IMG/VR virus record: IMGVR_UViG_3300006793_007074
Coordinates: 1 to 33,571 of that record
DNA length: 33,571 nucleotides
Direction: 5' to 3' (one strand)
Source of the DNA: a virus
Part shown: in pieces, positions 1 through 9,243 of the stretch
Numbering within the stretch: position 1 is the first letter of the stretch
Layout of the letters: every line of letters starts with the position of its first letter
The notes under the pieces: model-generated
What the model was told of the DNA's origin: nothing
What the model saw: only the letters and a program-made list of their open reading frames with translations
Database searches by the model: none
Made by a program: the position numbers and the translations under genes

Positions 1-819
1 CGCTTTGTACCTTTGGGACTTGCTTATGCCCTCTGTATAGTTGTCTGGCAGCGTTTGTAGCCTCTCACACTCTATTGGTGTAAAGTCTCTCCACATCTTC
101 CTTACTTCATCATCGTAAGCGTGTGGGTATCTGCCTTTATCAAAATAAGTTATCAGCGAATCCTTTGATACTGTGGTAATACAATTCGCTTTATCATTAC
201 CGTTTGTTTCAATATATTGAATAATAGGTATGCTCTTATTATAATCATCACGTTTACCCTTTGCATTAAGTCTCCTACCAACTATCCTAGCCGGATTTCC
301 TTTTGGGTGTTCTAGTATATCTCTGAGACTGATGCCTAAATCATCGGGTTGTTTGAATGGAATATTGGACCAGTACAGCCTCTTTCTTGTATGAGCGGAT
401 AATAAGTTTGAGTTAATCATTTTTGGTTTGACACCAACATAAGATGTAATCACGTCTTGAAACGATTGTCTCATCACTACATTCTCAAGAAGGAAGTGCG
501 TAGGTTCGTAATGTTTCATAATATCAACGAAATCGAAAAACAATTTACTTCTAGGGTCATCGAAGTTTAATTCCTTACCTGCGAAAGAGAAACCTTGACA
601 TGGGCTGCCGCCAATGATTAAATCAATTTTAGGTAAATCCCATTCACGCCAATTCTTCACATCACCCAAATGTATTATGTCTGGGTAATTCTTTTTGGAT
701 ATTTTAATAGCGTGTGAATCTATCTCACTAGCATAATATTGAGTAACTTTGATGCCCGCACGTTCTAGTGCAACTCTACCACATGATATTCCATCAAACA
801 GAGATAATACGACAACCAT
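1..819 (-). CDS. C5-cytosine DNA methyltransferase (3' end outside window)
   Basis: Open on the minus strand from ATG at 819 to the window edge (273 codons, no stop). It transfers a methyl group from SAM to carbon 5 of cytosine in DNA. All the usual motifs are visible in order: SAM-binding SLFDGISCG (residues 6-14), catalytic PCQGFS (Cys74), ENV (112-114), HTRKRLYW (143-150), a variable stretch of about 100 residues that would be the target-recognition region, and ERLQTLPDNYT (252-262). Only the final part (motif X, after SQRYKA) should lie beyond the window. The ATG lies 5 nt beyond the TGA of the preceding methyltransferase-like gene, so the two are probably co-transcribed. A role in marking viral DNA against host restriction is the usual reading in viruses; the target site cannot be told from sequence. 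Confidence 0.93.
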   Translation of the reverse strand, partial: MVVVLSLFDGISCGRVALERAGIKVTQYYASEIDSHAIKISKKNYPDIIHLGDVKNWREWDLPKIDLIIGGSPCQGFSFAGKELNFDDPRSKLFFDFVDIMKHYEPTHFLLENVVMRQSFQDVITSYVGVKPKMINSNLLSAHTRKRLYWSNIPFKQPDDLGISLRDILEHPKGNPARIVGRRLNAKGKRDDYNKSIPIIQYIETNGNDKANCITTVSKDSLITYFDKGRYPHAYDDEVRKMWRDFTPIECERLQTLPDNYTEGISKSQRYKA

Positions 820-823
820 ATTC

Positions 824-1417
824 TCATCCCCACTGTTCCGCCATTGCATCTGCAATTCCTTGAAAGGTCGTACTTCTTATTTTCCATCTGTCCGGGCTTG
901 GTGGTAAATAGTGAAGCCTTTGACGGACGTTCTTAGGTAGAGCCATAGTTTCGTCTTTCAAGTCCGTAGTCGGCGAGAGTATGGAAAGCCCCGTAAGCCA
1001 AAGACAAGTCGCTTTAGTTTCTTTATGTCCGAATTGATATGGTTGAATTATCTGAGTATATTTACGACCGCCGATTCTTGATACCGCATACTTGTGAGGG
1101 ATAGGATTCTCGATGCACTTCATCGGTATATCACAATCAAGTAGTAGATTGAAGAATACTGCTGCGTCATCGAGTTTAGCCCATCTTGTTGGGTCTTTAT
1201 GTAGCCAAGAGACACCACTATTCGTAAAGTACGTACAAGGTGGGTGTGCGACCATTAAATCCCATCCATCATCGAGAATATCGGTTACGTCGCCTTGAAT
1301 ATGATATGGAGAGTCGTCATCGGACTCAAGAAGGTCGCAAGACCACGCATCATGCCCTTTAGCACGAAAAGCCTCTCTAACTCGACCAGAATACTCACAA
1401 GCGACTAAAACTTTCAT
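824..1417 (-). CDS. Compact cytosine methyltransferase-like protein, phage type
   Basis: This 197-residue protein has a shortened C5-methyltransferase motif set: an N-terminal VLVACEYSG loop (residues 3-11) that would bind SAM, HPPCTY with a Pro-Cys pair at 60-61 in place of motif IV, and CIENP (101-105) in place of motif VI. It lacks the long target-recognition region of the neighbouring full-size enzyme. Proteins of this form, with the later FGHKETKATCLWL-type segment (here around 129-141), are common in phages and usually annotated as DNA cytosine methyltransferases, although activity is rarely shown. The ATG at 1417 follows the upstream stop by 4 nt, and the gene lies in one run with the true methyltransferase. 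It may be an active small enzyme, a modifier of another base, or a degenerate relative. Confidence 0.8.
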   Translation of the reverse strand: MKVLVACEYSGRVREAFRAKGHDAWSCDLLESDDDSPYHIQGDVTDILDDGWDLMVAHPPCTYFTNSGVSWLHKDPTRWAKLDDAAVFFNLLLDCDIPMKCIENPIPHKYAVSRIGGRKYTQIIQPYQFGHKETKATCLWLTGLSILSPTTDLKDETMALPKNVRQRLHYLPPSPDRWKIRSTTFQGIADAMAEQWG

Positions 1418-1421
1418 TATT

Positions 1422-1916
1422 TCACTCTTCTTCGTCTACTTGCACTTTTCCGTTATCCCAATCGGCAATTGCTTGTTTAGAAGCACGTTGTTGACGCTCC
1501 GCAAACAACGAACCAAGGAAAACGTCATTGAAATGGTCTATTCCATTAATTAATTCAAGTGAACGGTCGGTAGCGATAGTATTGAGACAATTTGTGATAA
1601 CTTCTTCATCTATTGGACCAAGTATTCGCATTAGCATCTGAAATTGTCGATTTGTATTGCCTATGACTTGAATCATTGCTGAATAAGCATATGGGAAGTC
1701 TCTAAAGTCAACCAAGAGGTGTTTTTCGTATTGGTCGAGTGTTCCGAGAAGAACGTGGAGAGCGTCAATATGTGCTTTTACATAATTATCGGCTTTTAGA
1801 GCGTCATCACGTTGCATTGCCTTCAATCTAGTCTCAAAAGCAGTTCTAGCAATGAAATCTTGTTGGGCTTGTTCCCAGTTTGAGTATAACATCTGCATTT
1901 CAACGGATTCTTCCAT
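1422..1916 (-). CDS. Hypothetical helical protein
   Basis: A 164-residue protein with no recognised family. It is rich in Gln, Leu, Glu and Asp, looks almost wholly helical, and ends in an acidic DEEE tail; no signal peptide or membrane segment is seen. A GTG at 1934 would add six residues, but I chose ATG 1916. A TATA-like TTAAATA lies at 1938-1944, 22-28 nt before that ATG, which fits the leaderless starts seen elsewhere in the window, whereas GTG 1934 would fall almost inside the promoter. It is the first gene of the run that leads into the two methyltransferase genes. Function unknown. Confidence 0.7.
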   Translation of the reverse strand: MEESVEMQMLYSNWEQAQQDFIARTAFETRLKAMQRDDALKADNYVKAHIDALHVLLGTLDQYEKHLLVDFRDFPYAYSAMIQVIGNTNRQFQMLMRILGPIDEEVITNCLNTIATDRSLELINGIDHFNDVFLGSLFAERQQRASKQAIADWDNGKVQVDEEE

Positions 1917-1950
1917 GATTAGTCGTCTATTCACACCTATTTAACTACTA
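1917..1950 (-). promoter_or_regulatory. TATA promoter, GGTG class, of the methyltransferase run
   Basis: On the minus strand TTAAATA (1938-1944) is followed directly by GGTGTG. The same arrangement precedes the gene at 9212, and a GGTGGGG form precedes the operons at 12261, 17370 and 21733. The distance to ATG 1916 suits a leaderless archaeal transcript. Confidence 0.5.
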
Positions 1951-2044
1951 TCGCTCATAAACCGCATTTTGTCGGATGTACGTGGATGTCTGCGGGTTTT
2001 GAAACTATGGAAATGCTTAGAAACGTAGTAGCAGTCTGCGTTTT

Positions 2045-2263
2045 GTGTCAAGAGGTCGCCAAAACCTAGTTCGGCAAATAATTGACACCTGTCCCAAGAA
2101 AAGATGGCTCACTGCACATCAAATCCTTTGGTACGTTAATCAAAAATATCCAAAATACTCTCCTTCGACGAGAGAACTATCTGCTGTGCTTCATAGAATG
2201 CACGAAACGGAGATACGTAAGGTCGGTTTGGATGGTGTAAGAGAGTTTAGAATTAAACAATAA
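2045..2263 (+). CDS. Small winged-helix-like protein
   Basis: A 72-residue basic protein on the plus strand, against the direction of its neighbours. The segment from about residue 22 (LTAHQILWYVN) through a second helix around STRELSAVLHRM to the closing strands around GVREFRIKQ reads as a winged helix-turn-helix, so DNA binding is likely. It starts at GTG 2045; there is an in-frame stop at 2018 and no ATG in between, so no longer form is possible. I see no clear TATA box or ribosome-binding site before it. It diverges from the run at 1916 and could regulate it, which is inference. A second protein of similar fold type lies at 13140-13478, with no obvious sequence identity. Confidence 0.62.
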   Translation: MSRGRQNLVRQIIDTCPKKRWLTAHQILWYVNQKYPKYSPSTRELSAVLHRMHETEIRKVGLDGVREFRIKQ

Positions 2264-2313
2264 TGCCTAGTTTCTTCATCAGCCACAACCAAAACCTGTT
2301 GTAGCCTTCCATA

Positions 2314-2601
2314 CTAACCAATCATCCAGTCTGGGAAATCTGGGCAGTTATCTGCGGCTTCATTCGCAGTTTCATAATCACTAGGTAAGTCCAAGAGTGT
2401 TTGTCTCAATGTTGCTAATTCTGTTTTCTGAGTTTCAGTCAAAGCATTGTATCTAAGGACAATTTGATATTGGTCTATAACGTAAAACATATTTTGTCGA
2501 TAAGCCTTCACATCTTCCCATGTCAAATCCATATATTCATCGGTCTCATTTCCGTCTGCATCGGCTGTTCTCACTAATCTACTATAAGGCATATTTTTCA
2601 T
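2314..2601 (-). CDS. Hypothetical protein; possible tail-fibre assembly protein
   Basis: A 95-residue acidic protein. The C-terminal half contains LATLRQTLLDLP followed by a Pro-rich end (CPDFPDWM). Small proteins with an R-x-x-L-x-D-L/I-P segment and a W/P-rich tail are found next to phage tail fibres and called tail assembly chaperones, so I raise that as a possibility on weak similarity. The ATG at 2601 comes one base after the TGA of the collagen-like fibre gene, so the two are translationally coupled, which supports a role in building or attaching that fibre. It is the last gene of the fibre operon. Confidence 0.6.
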   Translation of the reverse strand: MKNMPYSRLVRTADADGNETDEYMDLTWEDVKAYRQNMFYVIDQYQIVLRYNALTETQKTELATLRQTLLDLPSDYETANEAADNCPDFPDWMIG

Positions 2602-2602
2602 C

Positions 2603-5600
2603 TCACGGGTATAGGGTTGTTGACAATTTCATAAGAACATAAGGTGTTGAGGTTGTTGCGGTTGAGAAGTTTTGACTTGTTGTTGATTGGAATGACGTTC
2701 CAGATTGATATAATGCTAAAGCAAAATTGGCACTGTTACCTGTTTGTGTTCCGAGAATGTTATTGTATGTGGCATTACACGCCCACCAAGAATTACTAGA
2801 CGAACCAGAATTAATCGCAATCCAACATTTACTACCTTTTGTTACGGAGATGCTTAGGCCAGTTATGGTAAGTAAACCAGACGCAACCGAGACTGAACCT
2901 TCACCTAATTTTGTAATCGGCACTTGTCTATCATCGTAATAAGTAGAAATGCCTCTATCTTCGGCATCATAAATCGCAACTTTCAGTGTTCCACCACCTG
3001 CGGCGGAATTACATCTCATAGCAATCGTAGTTACTGTTCCAGTGACTTGAGGAATCCAAGGGAAAAACCAAATAAAACTACCATTATATTGTGTAGTTTG
3101 GCTCAATGTCTTACTGTTCCAATTCGCGGCGGTAGCGAATGAATAAATAGTGCTAACATCTGTATTATGATAGTCGTCATTAATCGTTTCATAACCGACT
3201 GCACCACCCGCAGGTCCAGTCGGGCCGGGGGGTCCAGCACTTCCACTAGGGCCAGTTCCACCAGTTGCTCCAGTCGGGCCGGGGGGTCCGCCAGACGGTC
3301 CCGGTGGTCCTGTGGGTCCGATTGTTCCGCCCATTGTTGCTATTGTGATAGTTGAGTTTACATCTGGGGCTATTGTGACTGAGGAAGTCTCTAAATATAC
3401 TACGTTTATGTAGTCACCATCAGATAGGTCAAGAATGATACTTGCATCGTATGATTGAGAAACTATGGAACGCATGTAAAGTTTAGAAGCATCACTTGTC
3501 CATACGGCTGAACCATTCTTATTGATAGACCAAGAAAAGTCTGCATCTCCTGTTCCCGCACTATCCATTCTTAGATTTACATTTATGAGATATTTACCAT
3601 CTTCACCTACTGTAAATCTCCCGTTGCCTGTTGTATGCGTAATGTCATCAGCAGTCACTAAAGTTGAGATATGGTTTGTAGCAAAGGCATCTCCACTACC
3701 ACTGAAAGCGGGCTGTGCTGTCAATTTCCATGAGCCGTAAGCCGCCGGATTACCGCCAGACGGCCCTGTTGGACCCGTAGGTCCAGTCGCTCCGTCGTTA
3801 CCATCACTTCCGTCAGTTCCATCACTACCATCACTACCGGGCGGCCCTGTTGGACCCGTAGCACCCGGCGGAATTGTAAAAGCAAACACTTTCGCTGTAT
3901 TTGGTCCACTAGCAGCAATGGCTAACGGTCCACTAGCAACAGTAGGTGTACCGAACCCTGCGGCTGTTCCCGTAGGTCCAGTTGCCCCCTGTGGTATTGA
4001 GAAAGCAAATACTTTCGATGTATTCGGTCCACTAGCAGTTATTCCTATTGGTCCTGTTGAAGCCGTAGGCGTACCAAATCCGGCAGCAGCACCATCACTT
4101 CCGTCAGTTCCATCAGTTCCGTCAGTTCCGTCGCTTCCGTTACTACCGGGCGGACCAGCAGGGCCGGGTGGACCAGTTGCTCCGGGTGGAATTGTAAAAG
4201 CAAAAACCTTTGATGTATTTGGTCCACTACTACTTATAGCAAGAGGACCGGAAGAAACTGTCGGTGTTCCGAATCCGGCTGCCGCTCCATCAGAGCCGTC
4301 GCTTCCATCGTTACCATCATTACCGGGCGGGCCAGTAGCGCCCTGTGGAATACTAAATGCAAATACTTTAGCCGTGTTAGGACCACTTGCCGTAACACCA
4401 ATAGGACCTGTACTTGCACTAGGCGTTCCAAATCCGGCTGCTGCTCCGTCGCTTCCATCACTACCATCTGAACCCGGCGGACCTGTCGCTCCTTGAGGTA
4501 TTGAGAATGCAAATACTTTCGATGTGTTAGGACCACTAGCAGTAACACCAATAGGACCTGTGGATGCTGTCGGTGTTCCAAAACCTGCCGCCGCTCCGTC
4601 GCTTCCGTCGCTTCCGTCTGAACCCGGTGGGCCAGTTGCACCCGGCGGAATTGTGAACCCGAATATTTTAGCCGTATTCGGCCCGCTACTAGATATAGCC
4701 AAAGGACCACTAGATACTGTGGGTGTACCGAAACCTGCTGCCGCTCCATCACTTCCATCTGAACCATCTGAACCGTCACTGCCGGGTGGTCCAGTAGCAC
4801 CTTGAGGTATAGAGAATGCAAAGACCTTTGAGGTGTTAGGACCGGACGCTGTTACACCTATTGGGCCTGTGGTTGCCGTAGGCGTACCAAACCCTGCTGC
4901 GGGTCCCGTTGGACCAGTGTCACCATCACTACCGTCACTACCGTCACTACCGGGTGGACCTGCTGCTCCTTGAGGTATTGAAAAGGCAAAGACCTTTGAT
5001 GTATTTGGTCCACTTGCTGTTACACCTATCGGGCCAGTAGAAGCCGTAGGTGTTCCGAATCCGGCTGCGGGTCCAGTAGGCCCAGTAGCACCGTCGCTAC
5101 CGTCACTACCGTCGTTACCATCATTGCCGGGTGGTCCAGTTGGACCAGTAGCACCTGCCGGAATACTAAACGCGAATACTTTAGATGTATTTGGCCCACT
5201 AGAAGTTACGCCTATTGGTCCTGTCGAAGCAGTAGGTGTTCCAAAACCTGCTGCGGGTCCGGTTGGTCCCGTTGCTCCGTCACTACCATCCGTTCCGTCA
5301 TTGCCCGGCGGCCCCGTAGGCCCAGTTCCGCCCGGTGGTCCCGTTGCTCCGGTTGCTCCGTCATTTCCGTCGCTGCCCGGTGGGCCTGTTGGGCCTGTTC
5401 CACCCGGCGCCCCAGTCGGTCCGGTTTCTCCAGTAGCCCCCGTAGGGCCTGTATCTCCTTGAGCCGCTAATATATTCCAGTACGAAGTATTGGTAGGTAG
5501 AATAGACCCAGATGAAGTATGTGATTGAATACAAATGTAAGATGATTCGTCGGTTGAATAATACGCCGCGTCATCTACGGCATAAGCGGTTGAAGTAGCC

Positions 5601-8341
5601 CAAGTTCCTTTCCATACTAAGCCCTCAGGGCCAGTGCTACCCGCCGGACCCGTCGCCCCTGTGCTTCCGGGCGGGCCGCTAGGGCCAGTCGCCCCGGTCG
5701 CCCCGGTCGCCCCAGTAGCCCCAGTAGGGCCGGGCGGACCTGCTGCGCCGTCACTACCATCACTACCATCACTACCATCATTACCCGGTGGTCCAGTAGG
5801 GCCTGTTGCCCCTGCGGGGATTGAAAATGCGAATACTTTAGACGTGTTTGGACCGCTTGCTGTTACACCTATTGGTCCTGTGCTTGCTGTGGGTGTTCCG
5901 AACCCTGCGGACGGGCCAGTTGGGCCTGTCGCTCCATCATTGCCGTCATTTCCACTCGGTCCGGGTGGCCCTGCTGCCCCAGTCGCTCCGTCACTACCGT
6001 CTGCTCCGTCACTACCCGGCGCTCCAGTTGGGCCTGTCGCCCCAGTAGCCCCTGCGGGAATACTAAATGCAAAGACTTTGGCTGTATCAGGTCCACTTGC
6101 TGTAATGCCAATAGGACCAGTTGTTGCACTTGGAGAACCGAACCCTGCGGCTGCACCACTTGGGCCAGTAGCCCCTGTTGCTCCGTCGCTACCATCACTG
6201 CCATCACTACCTGCTGCTCCGGTTGGGCCGGGCGGACCTGCTACTGTTGAATCTGCACCTGCGGGGCCAGTAGGGCCAGTGGCCCCTGTTGCTCCGTCAT
6301 TTCCATCTGCTCCATCTGCTCCATCTGCTCCGTCCGCACCCGGCGGGCCAGTAGCCCCAGTAGCCCCAGTATCACCTGTTGCTCCCGTAGGTCCGGTAGC
6401 CCCTGCGGGAATAGAGAAATCGAAAACTTTCGCTGTATCTGGACCGCTTGCTGTGACCCCGATTGGTCCAGTAGAAGCAGTCGGTGTACCAAACCCTGCT
6501 GCACTGCCAGTCGGGCCTGTCGCCCCCGCACTGCCCGTAGGTCCGGTAGCCCCTGTTGCTCCTTGGGGGCCTGTATCACCTGCGGGAATAGTGAAGCCGA
6601 ATACTTTGGCTGTATCAGGCCCACTTGAAGTAATTGCTAATGGTCCACTTGCCACTGTTGGCGTTCCAAAACCTGCTGCACTACCTGTTGCTCCAGACGG
6701 CCCAGTTGGGCCACTAGCGCCCTGCGGTCCGGCATCGCCTTGCGCCCCCTGCGGTCCGGTATCTCCTGTATCACCTTTCACGCCCTGCGGACCCTGAGGA
6801 CCAGTAGCGCCCGTAGGTCCGGTATCACCCTCAGATGATAGTATCTGCCATTCATCATTGACATTCAAGTCTGGCCTTTCGTTTGTATTACTTGATGTCG
6901 CAATGTACGAAGAACCGTCGTAGTAAACTGCGTCATCAGCAACATACGCAGTTGAAGAGTTCCATGTGCCTCTCCAAGTCAAACCGTCGGGACCAATACT
7001 ACCTGCGGGGCCTGTCGCCCCAGTCGCTCCTTGAGCGCCCTGCGGTCCGGTTTCTCCCTGTACACCCTGCGGGCCTGTTGGGCCAACTGCTCCAGTTGCT
7101 CCGGCATCTCCCTGTACGCCTTGAGGGCCTGTTGGGCCAACATTTCCCTGTACGCCTTGCGGGCCTGTTGCCCCGGTTGCCCCGGTTGGCCCAACGTCTC
7201 CTTTATCACCTACGGACGTAAATTGAATAAATGATAATTCACCATCGGTCCAAGTTCCAGAAGCCGAGACTGAGGAAATAGTGATTGTGTAGATACTAGA
7301 TGTCTCACTTATCTCAGTAATATTAGCACTCAGTACATCGTTTGCTTGAGTTTTAATTAGAATTGTTCCTTTGACAGTTGAAGTTTGACCGTCTATTAAT
7401 GTCATTAAATTGTCAATGTTATGTGAAGCGTCAGAAGTGTCGTGAATGAAAACTGCTGTCGCACTTGAAGGACTTGCGTTGTTTAGTCTAAAGATACCTG
7501 CGCCGAACCCGGTCGCTGTTGTTCCGTTGTCAAACTCATATCTGAAACCTGCAATATCTCCAACATTGCCTTGAGGGCCTTGAGGGCCTGTACTTCCAGT
7601 TCCGCCAGTAGGGCCTGTTGGGCCGGGGGGTCCGGCATCTCCCTGTACACCTTGCGCCCCAGTCGGCCCGTCTCCGCCGGGTGGGCCACTTGGACCTACC
7701 CCACCAGTCAAACCAGTTTCACCCTGTACACCTTGAACGCCTTGAGGCCCTGTTGGACCCGGTGGACCTGCTACCGTGCTATTGGCCCCCGTAGGTCCGG
7801 TATCTCCGGTTGGACCCGGTGGACCTGCTACCGTAGAATCCGCGCCGGGTGGACCTGCGGGTCCCGGTGGTCCGGCTGCTCCGTCAGCGCCAACACTACC
7901 ATCAGCGCCCGGTGGCCCTGCAATGCCTTGAAGTCCGGTACTTCCGATTATTCCCTGCGCTCCTTCTGGGCCTGTTGGACCGATACCGCCTTGTTCTGCT
8001 AATACGTTCCAATATCGCTTCTTTGTAGGAAGTTTACCAGTTGTAGTTCCTCTTCTAATACGAATATAAGATGAGCCTTCATAGAATACGGCATCTCCTT
8101 GATAATATTCAATGTCGTCTGAATACACACCCCGCCAGTTAACTAACGTATTTCCTTCGGTAGTTCTAGCAGGTCCTTGTGGACCTACGGGTTGTGGTGT
8201 AGGGGGAGCGGGACCGATTGCATCTGGGTCCGTAATATTGGCTTTTAATTTCGCCCTGTCTTTTAATGAATCATTGCTTCCCATTTTTCCTAAACGGTTC
8301 GAAGCGGCTTTACGTAGGTCTTTTTTTGTTCTTTTAGCCAT
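2603..8341 (-). CDS. Giant collagen-like tail fibre protein
   Basis: A 1912-residue protein built mainly of Gly-X-Y triplets rich in GPT, GAT, GPP and GSD, which should form long collagen-like triple helices. At about residues 64-118, 450-500 and 905-960 there are three related small domains (pattern WRGxWxSSTAY, then DDAVYYxGSSYI, then YWxILAxQG), resembling carbohydrate-binding modules of marine phage fibres. Thirteen copies of a unit of about 32 residues (AAGFGTPT..., [14 protein letters not shown]) interrupt the triplets. A beta domain lies near 259-380, a C1q/TNF-like trimerisation domain near 1535-1670, and a final beta domain of about 200 residues at the end. The likely role is host-cell adsorption. 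The start is ATG 8341, overlapping the previous TAA as TAATG, with GGTGA just upstream; an in-frame TTG at 8356 is less likely. Confidence 0.88.
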   Translation of the reverse strand: MAKRTKKDLRKAASNRLGKMGSNDSLKDRAKLKANITDPDAIGPAPPTPQPVGPQGPARTTEGNTLVNWRGVYSDDIEYYQGDAVFYEGSSYIRIRRGTTTGKLPTKKRYWNVLAEQGGIGPTGPEGAQGIIGSTGLQGIAGPPGADGSVGADGAAGPPGPAGPPGADSTVAGPPGPTGDTGPTGANSTVAGPPGPTGPQGVQGVQGETGLTGGVGPSGPPGGDGPTGAQGVQGDAGPPGPTGPTGGTGSTGPQGPQGNVGDIAGFRYEFDNGTTATGFGAGIFRLNNASPSSATAVFIHDTSDASHNIDNLMTLIDGQTSTVKGTILIKTQANDVLSANITEISETSSIYTITISSVSASGTWTDGELSFIQFTSVGDKGDVGPTGATGATGPQGVQGNVGPTGPQGVQGDAGATGAVGPTGPQGVQGETGPQGAQGATGATGPAGSIGPDGLTWRGTWNSSTAYVADDAVYYDGSSYIATSSNTNERPDLNVNDEWQILSSEGDTGPTGATGPQGPQGVKGDTGDTGPQGAQGDAGPQGASGPTGPSGATGSAAGFGTPTVASGPLAITSSGPDTAKVFGFTIPAGDTGPQGATGATGPTGSAGATGPTGSAAGFGTPTASTGPIGVTASGPDTAKVFDFSIPAGATGPTGATGDTGATGATGPPGADGADGADGADGNDGATGATGPTGPAGADSTVAGPPGPTGAAGSDGSDGSDGATGATGPSGAAAGFGSPSATTGPIGITASGPDTAKVFAFSIPAGATGATGPTGAPGSDGADGSDGATGAAGPPGPSGNDGNDGATGPTGPSAGFGTPTASTGPIGVTASGPNTSKVFAFSIPAGATGPTGPPGNDGSDGSDGSDGAAGPPGPTGATGATGATGATGPSGPPGSTGATGPAGSTGPEGLVWKGTWATSTAYAVDDAAYYSTDESSYICIQSHTSSGSILPTNTSYWNILAAQGDTGPTGATGETGPTGAPGGTGPTGPPGSDGNDGATGATGPPGGTGPTGPPGNDGTDGSDGATGPTGPAAGFGTPTASTGPIGVTSSGPNTSKVFAFSIPAGATGPTGPPGNDGNDGSDGSDGATGPTGPAAGFGTPTASTGPIGVTASGPNTSKVFAFSIPQGAAGPPGSDGSDGSDGDTGPTGPAAGFGTPTATTGPIGVTASGPNTSKVFAFSIPQGATGPPGSDGSDGSDGSDGAAAGFGTPTVSSGPLAISSSGPNTAKIFGFTIPPGATGPPGSDGSDGSDGAAAGFGTPTASTGPIGVTASGPNTSKVFAFSIPQGATGPPGSDGSDGSDGAAAGFGTPSASTGPIGVTASGPNTAKVFAFSIPQGATGPPGNDGNDGSDGSDGAAAGFGTPTVSSGPLAISSSGPNTSKVFAFTIPPGATGPPGPAGPPGSNGSDGTDGTDGTDGSDGAAAGFGTPTASTGPIGITASGPNTSKVFAFSIPQGATGPTGTAAGFGTPTVASGPLAIAASGPNTAKVFAFTIPPGATGPTGPPGSDGSDGTDGSDGNDGATGPTGPTGPSGGNPAAYGSWKLTAQPAFSGSGDAFATNHISTLVTADDITHTTGNGRFTVGEDGKYLINVNLRMDSAGTGDADFSWSINKNGSAVWTSDASKLYMRSIVSQSYDASIILDLSDGDYINVVYLETSSVTIAPDVNSTITIATMGGTIGPTGPPGPSGGPPGPTGATGGTGPSGSAGPPGPTGPAGGAVGYETINDDYHNTDVSTIYSFATAANWNSKTLSQTTQYNGSFIWFFPWIPQVTGTVTTIAMRCNSAAGGGTLKVAIYDAEDRGISTYYDDRQVPITKLGEGSVSVASGLLTITGLSISVTKGSKCWIAINSGSSSNSWWACNATYNNILGTQTGNSANFALALYQSGTSFQSTTSQNFSTATTSTPYVLMKLSTTLYP
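3720..7980 (-). repeat. Collagen-triplet and 32-residue-unit repeat tract
   Basis: This part of the fibre gene is direct-repeat DNA: G-X-Y triplet codons plus 13 copies of a unit of roughly 96 bp. The units fall into two subtypes, one with [12 protein letters not shown] (nine copies) and one with SGPLAI (four copies: the 1st, 8th, 11th and 13th). Such DNA is prone to expansion, contraction and assembly error, so the true repeat number may differ from the sequence shown. The same repetition creates long spurious open frames on the plus strand. Confidence 0.85.
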
Positions 8342-8649
8342 TATTTCACCTGCCAAACGTCGAAGGAAGCCCCTCGTTCATGGTCTTGGAAGCGGATAAA
8401 GGGTTTATCCTCGTTTCTATTAGATAACTTTTTTCCACCAAGCATTGAAATTAGAAACTCACGGGCCGCTTCTTCTGTCCCGGTTCTATCTGGCATAACG
8501 TATTCTGCTCCTTCATGAAACACAACCCACATACCGTCGTCTCTCTTCGTCAGATGAATACCACTATGTTGTCCAGAAATGGAAGAGTTCGTGAAAGCCA
8601 ACATTTCGGTGCGATTGTTAGCACCACTCTGAGACCATGTTAAGACCAT
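8341..8649 (-). CDS. Hypothetical protein, paralogue of the next gene upstream
   Basis: A 102-residue protein of unknown function upstream of the giant fibre gene. It opens with LTWSQSGA, then [13 protein letters not shown] and a helical segment ([12 protein letters not shown]). The same order of motifs occurs in the neighbouring gene (LTWTTSGA, MELLGI, SDGTWTFVF, MVEVLRTHFI), so the pair looks like an old tandem duplication. The start is taken as ATG 8649, which overlaps the upstream TAA; GTG 8661 is the alternative. The stop overlaps the start of the fibre gene. Position suggests a small structural or assembly role in the tail-fibre module. Confidence 0.7.
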   Translation of the reverse strand: MVLTWSQSGANNRTEMLAFTNSSISGQHSGIHLTKRDDGMWVVFHEGAEYVMPDRTGTEEAAREFLISMLGGKKLSNRNEDKPFIRFQDHERGASFDVWQVK

Positions 8650-8975
8650 TCTTCCGTCCACCCTTCATCCCAATTAACCCAGTTTGGGTCAATATCTGCC
8701 TTCTTTACTTTAGGCTTGAATTGCATGTAATCATTCTCATCGGGTGTAATAAAATGTGTTCTTAGGACTTCTACCATATGCAATGGATTGTAGTCGCACC
8801 CACTACCGACTTGAATTGTTCCTCGCCCTGCATAACCTGTGAAAACGAATGTCCATGTGCCATCTGATTTACATACAACGGTAGCAACATGGTCTCCATT
8901 CTCATCAATACCGAGAAGTTCCATGCCGAAAGCACCGCTAGTCGTCCAAGTCAATTTTTCGGACTCTGGCATCAT
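8640..8975 (-). CDS. Hypothetical protein, paralogue of the next gene downstream
   Basis: About 111 residues, unknown function. The N-terminal part carries LTWTTSGA, DENGDHVATVVCKSDGTW and a helical MVEVLRTHF segment that parallel the following gene. Its C-terminal extension is rich in Trp and acid ([13 protein letters not shown]) and has no counterpart in the paralogue. The start is uncertain: two adjacent ATGs at 8975 and 8972, or a TTG at 8996, none with a convincing ribosome-binding site. It is followed by its paralogue with overlapping stop and start, then by the fibre gene, so all three are probably translated from one message. Confidence 0.68.
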   Translation of the reverse strand: MMPESEKLTWTTSGAFGMELLGIDENGDHVATVVCKSDGTWTFVFTGYAGRGTIQVGSGCDYNPLHMVEVLRTHFITPDENDYMQFKPKVKKADIDPNWVNWDEGWTEEWS

Positions 8976-9014
8976 GTCTATGTTCAAGTCCCCCAACGTG
9001 GTTCATTACTGTGT

Positions 9015-9212
9015 TTATGCTTTCATTACTGGGCTTCTAGTTTCCCAACTCTCTTCAATAACACGTACCACATTGACGGAAACGGGGTTCGTCTTTTTCT
9101 TCGCAGTTATTTCATATGCTTGTTTCAAGGCAACACCGACGTTATTGGCGTTAACTTCTAACTGCTCTACACCATCTTTACCAAAGTCAACTGAGACTCG
9201 GAATTGTGGCAT
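9015..9212 (-). CDS. Small hypothetical protein, first gene of the fibre operon
   Basis: A 65-residue protein with a beta-helix-beta look: FRVSVDFGKDGVEQLEV, then a helix VGVALKQAYEITAKKK, then a strand VSVNVVRVIEESW. No family recognised. ATG 9212 lies 24-30 nt after a TATA-like TTAAATA (9236-9242), so this gene probably opens the operon that runs through the paralogue pair to the giant fibre at 2603. Confidence 0.68.
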   Translation of the reverse strand: MPQFRVSVDFGKDGVEQLEVNANNVGVALKQAYEITAKKKTNPVSVNVVRVIEESWETRSPVMKA

Positions 9213-9243
9213 GTTAATTCCTTATCCCCACACCTATTTAATC
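9213..9243 (-). promoter_or_regulatory. TATA promoter, GGTGTGGGG class, of the fibre operon
   Basis: Minus-strand TTAAATA (9236-9242) followed at once by GGTGTGGGG. The box overlaps the stop codon of the upstream nuclease gene, so a new transcript can begin exactly where the replication operon ends. Confidence 0.55.

Noticed and set aside
2253-2312. A 19-codon minus-strand frame after the gene at 2314, hydrophobic with basic residues (MEGYNRFWLWLMKKL)
   Set aside because: Too short, overlaps the end of the plus-strand gene at 2263, and has neither promoter nor ribosome-binding site. It could be a tiny membrane peptide, but nothing supports it.
3918-6797. Long open frames on the plus strand (up to 387 codons) rich in Pro, Gly, Ala and Val
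   Set aside because: They are the exact antisense of the Gly-X-Y and 32-residue repeats of the fibre gene; the regular codon pattern keeps stops away. They have no promoter and no plausible fold.
3720-7980. CRISPR array in the repeat-rich stretch
   Set aside because: The repeats are coding triplets and 96-bp units with no unique spacers of equal size.
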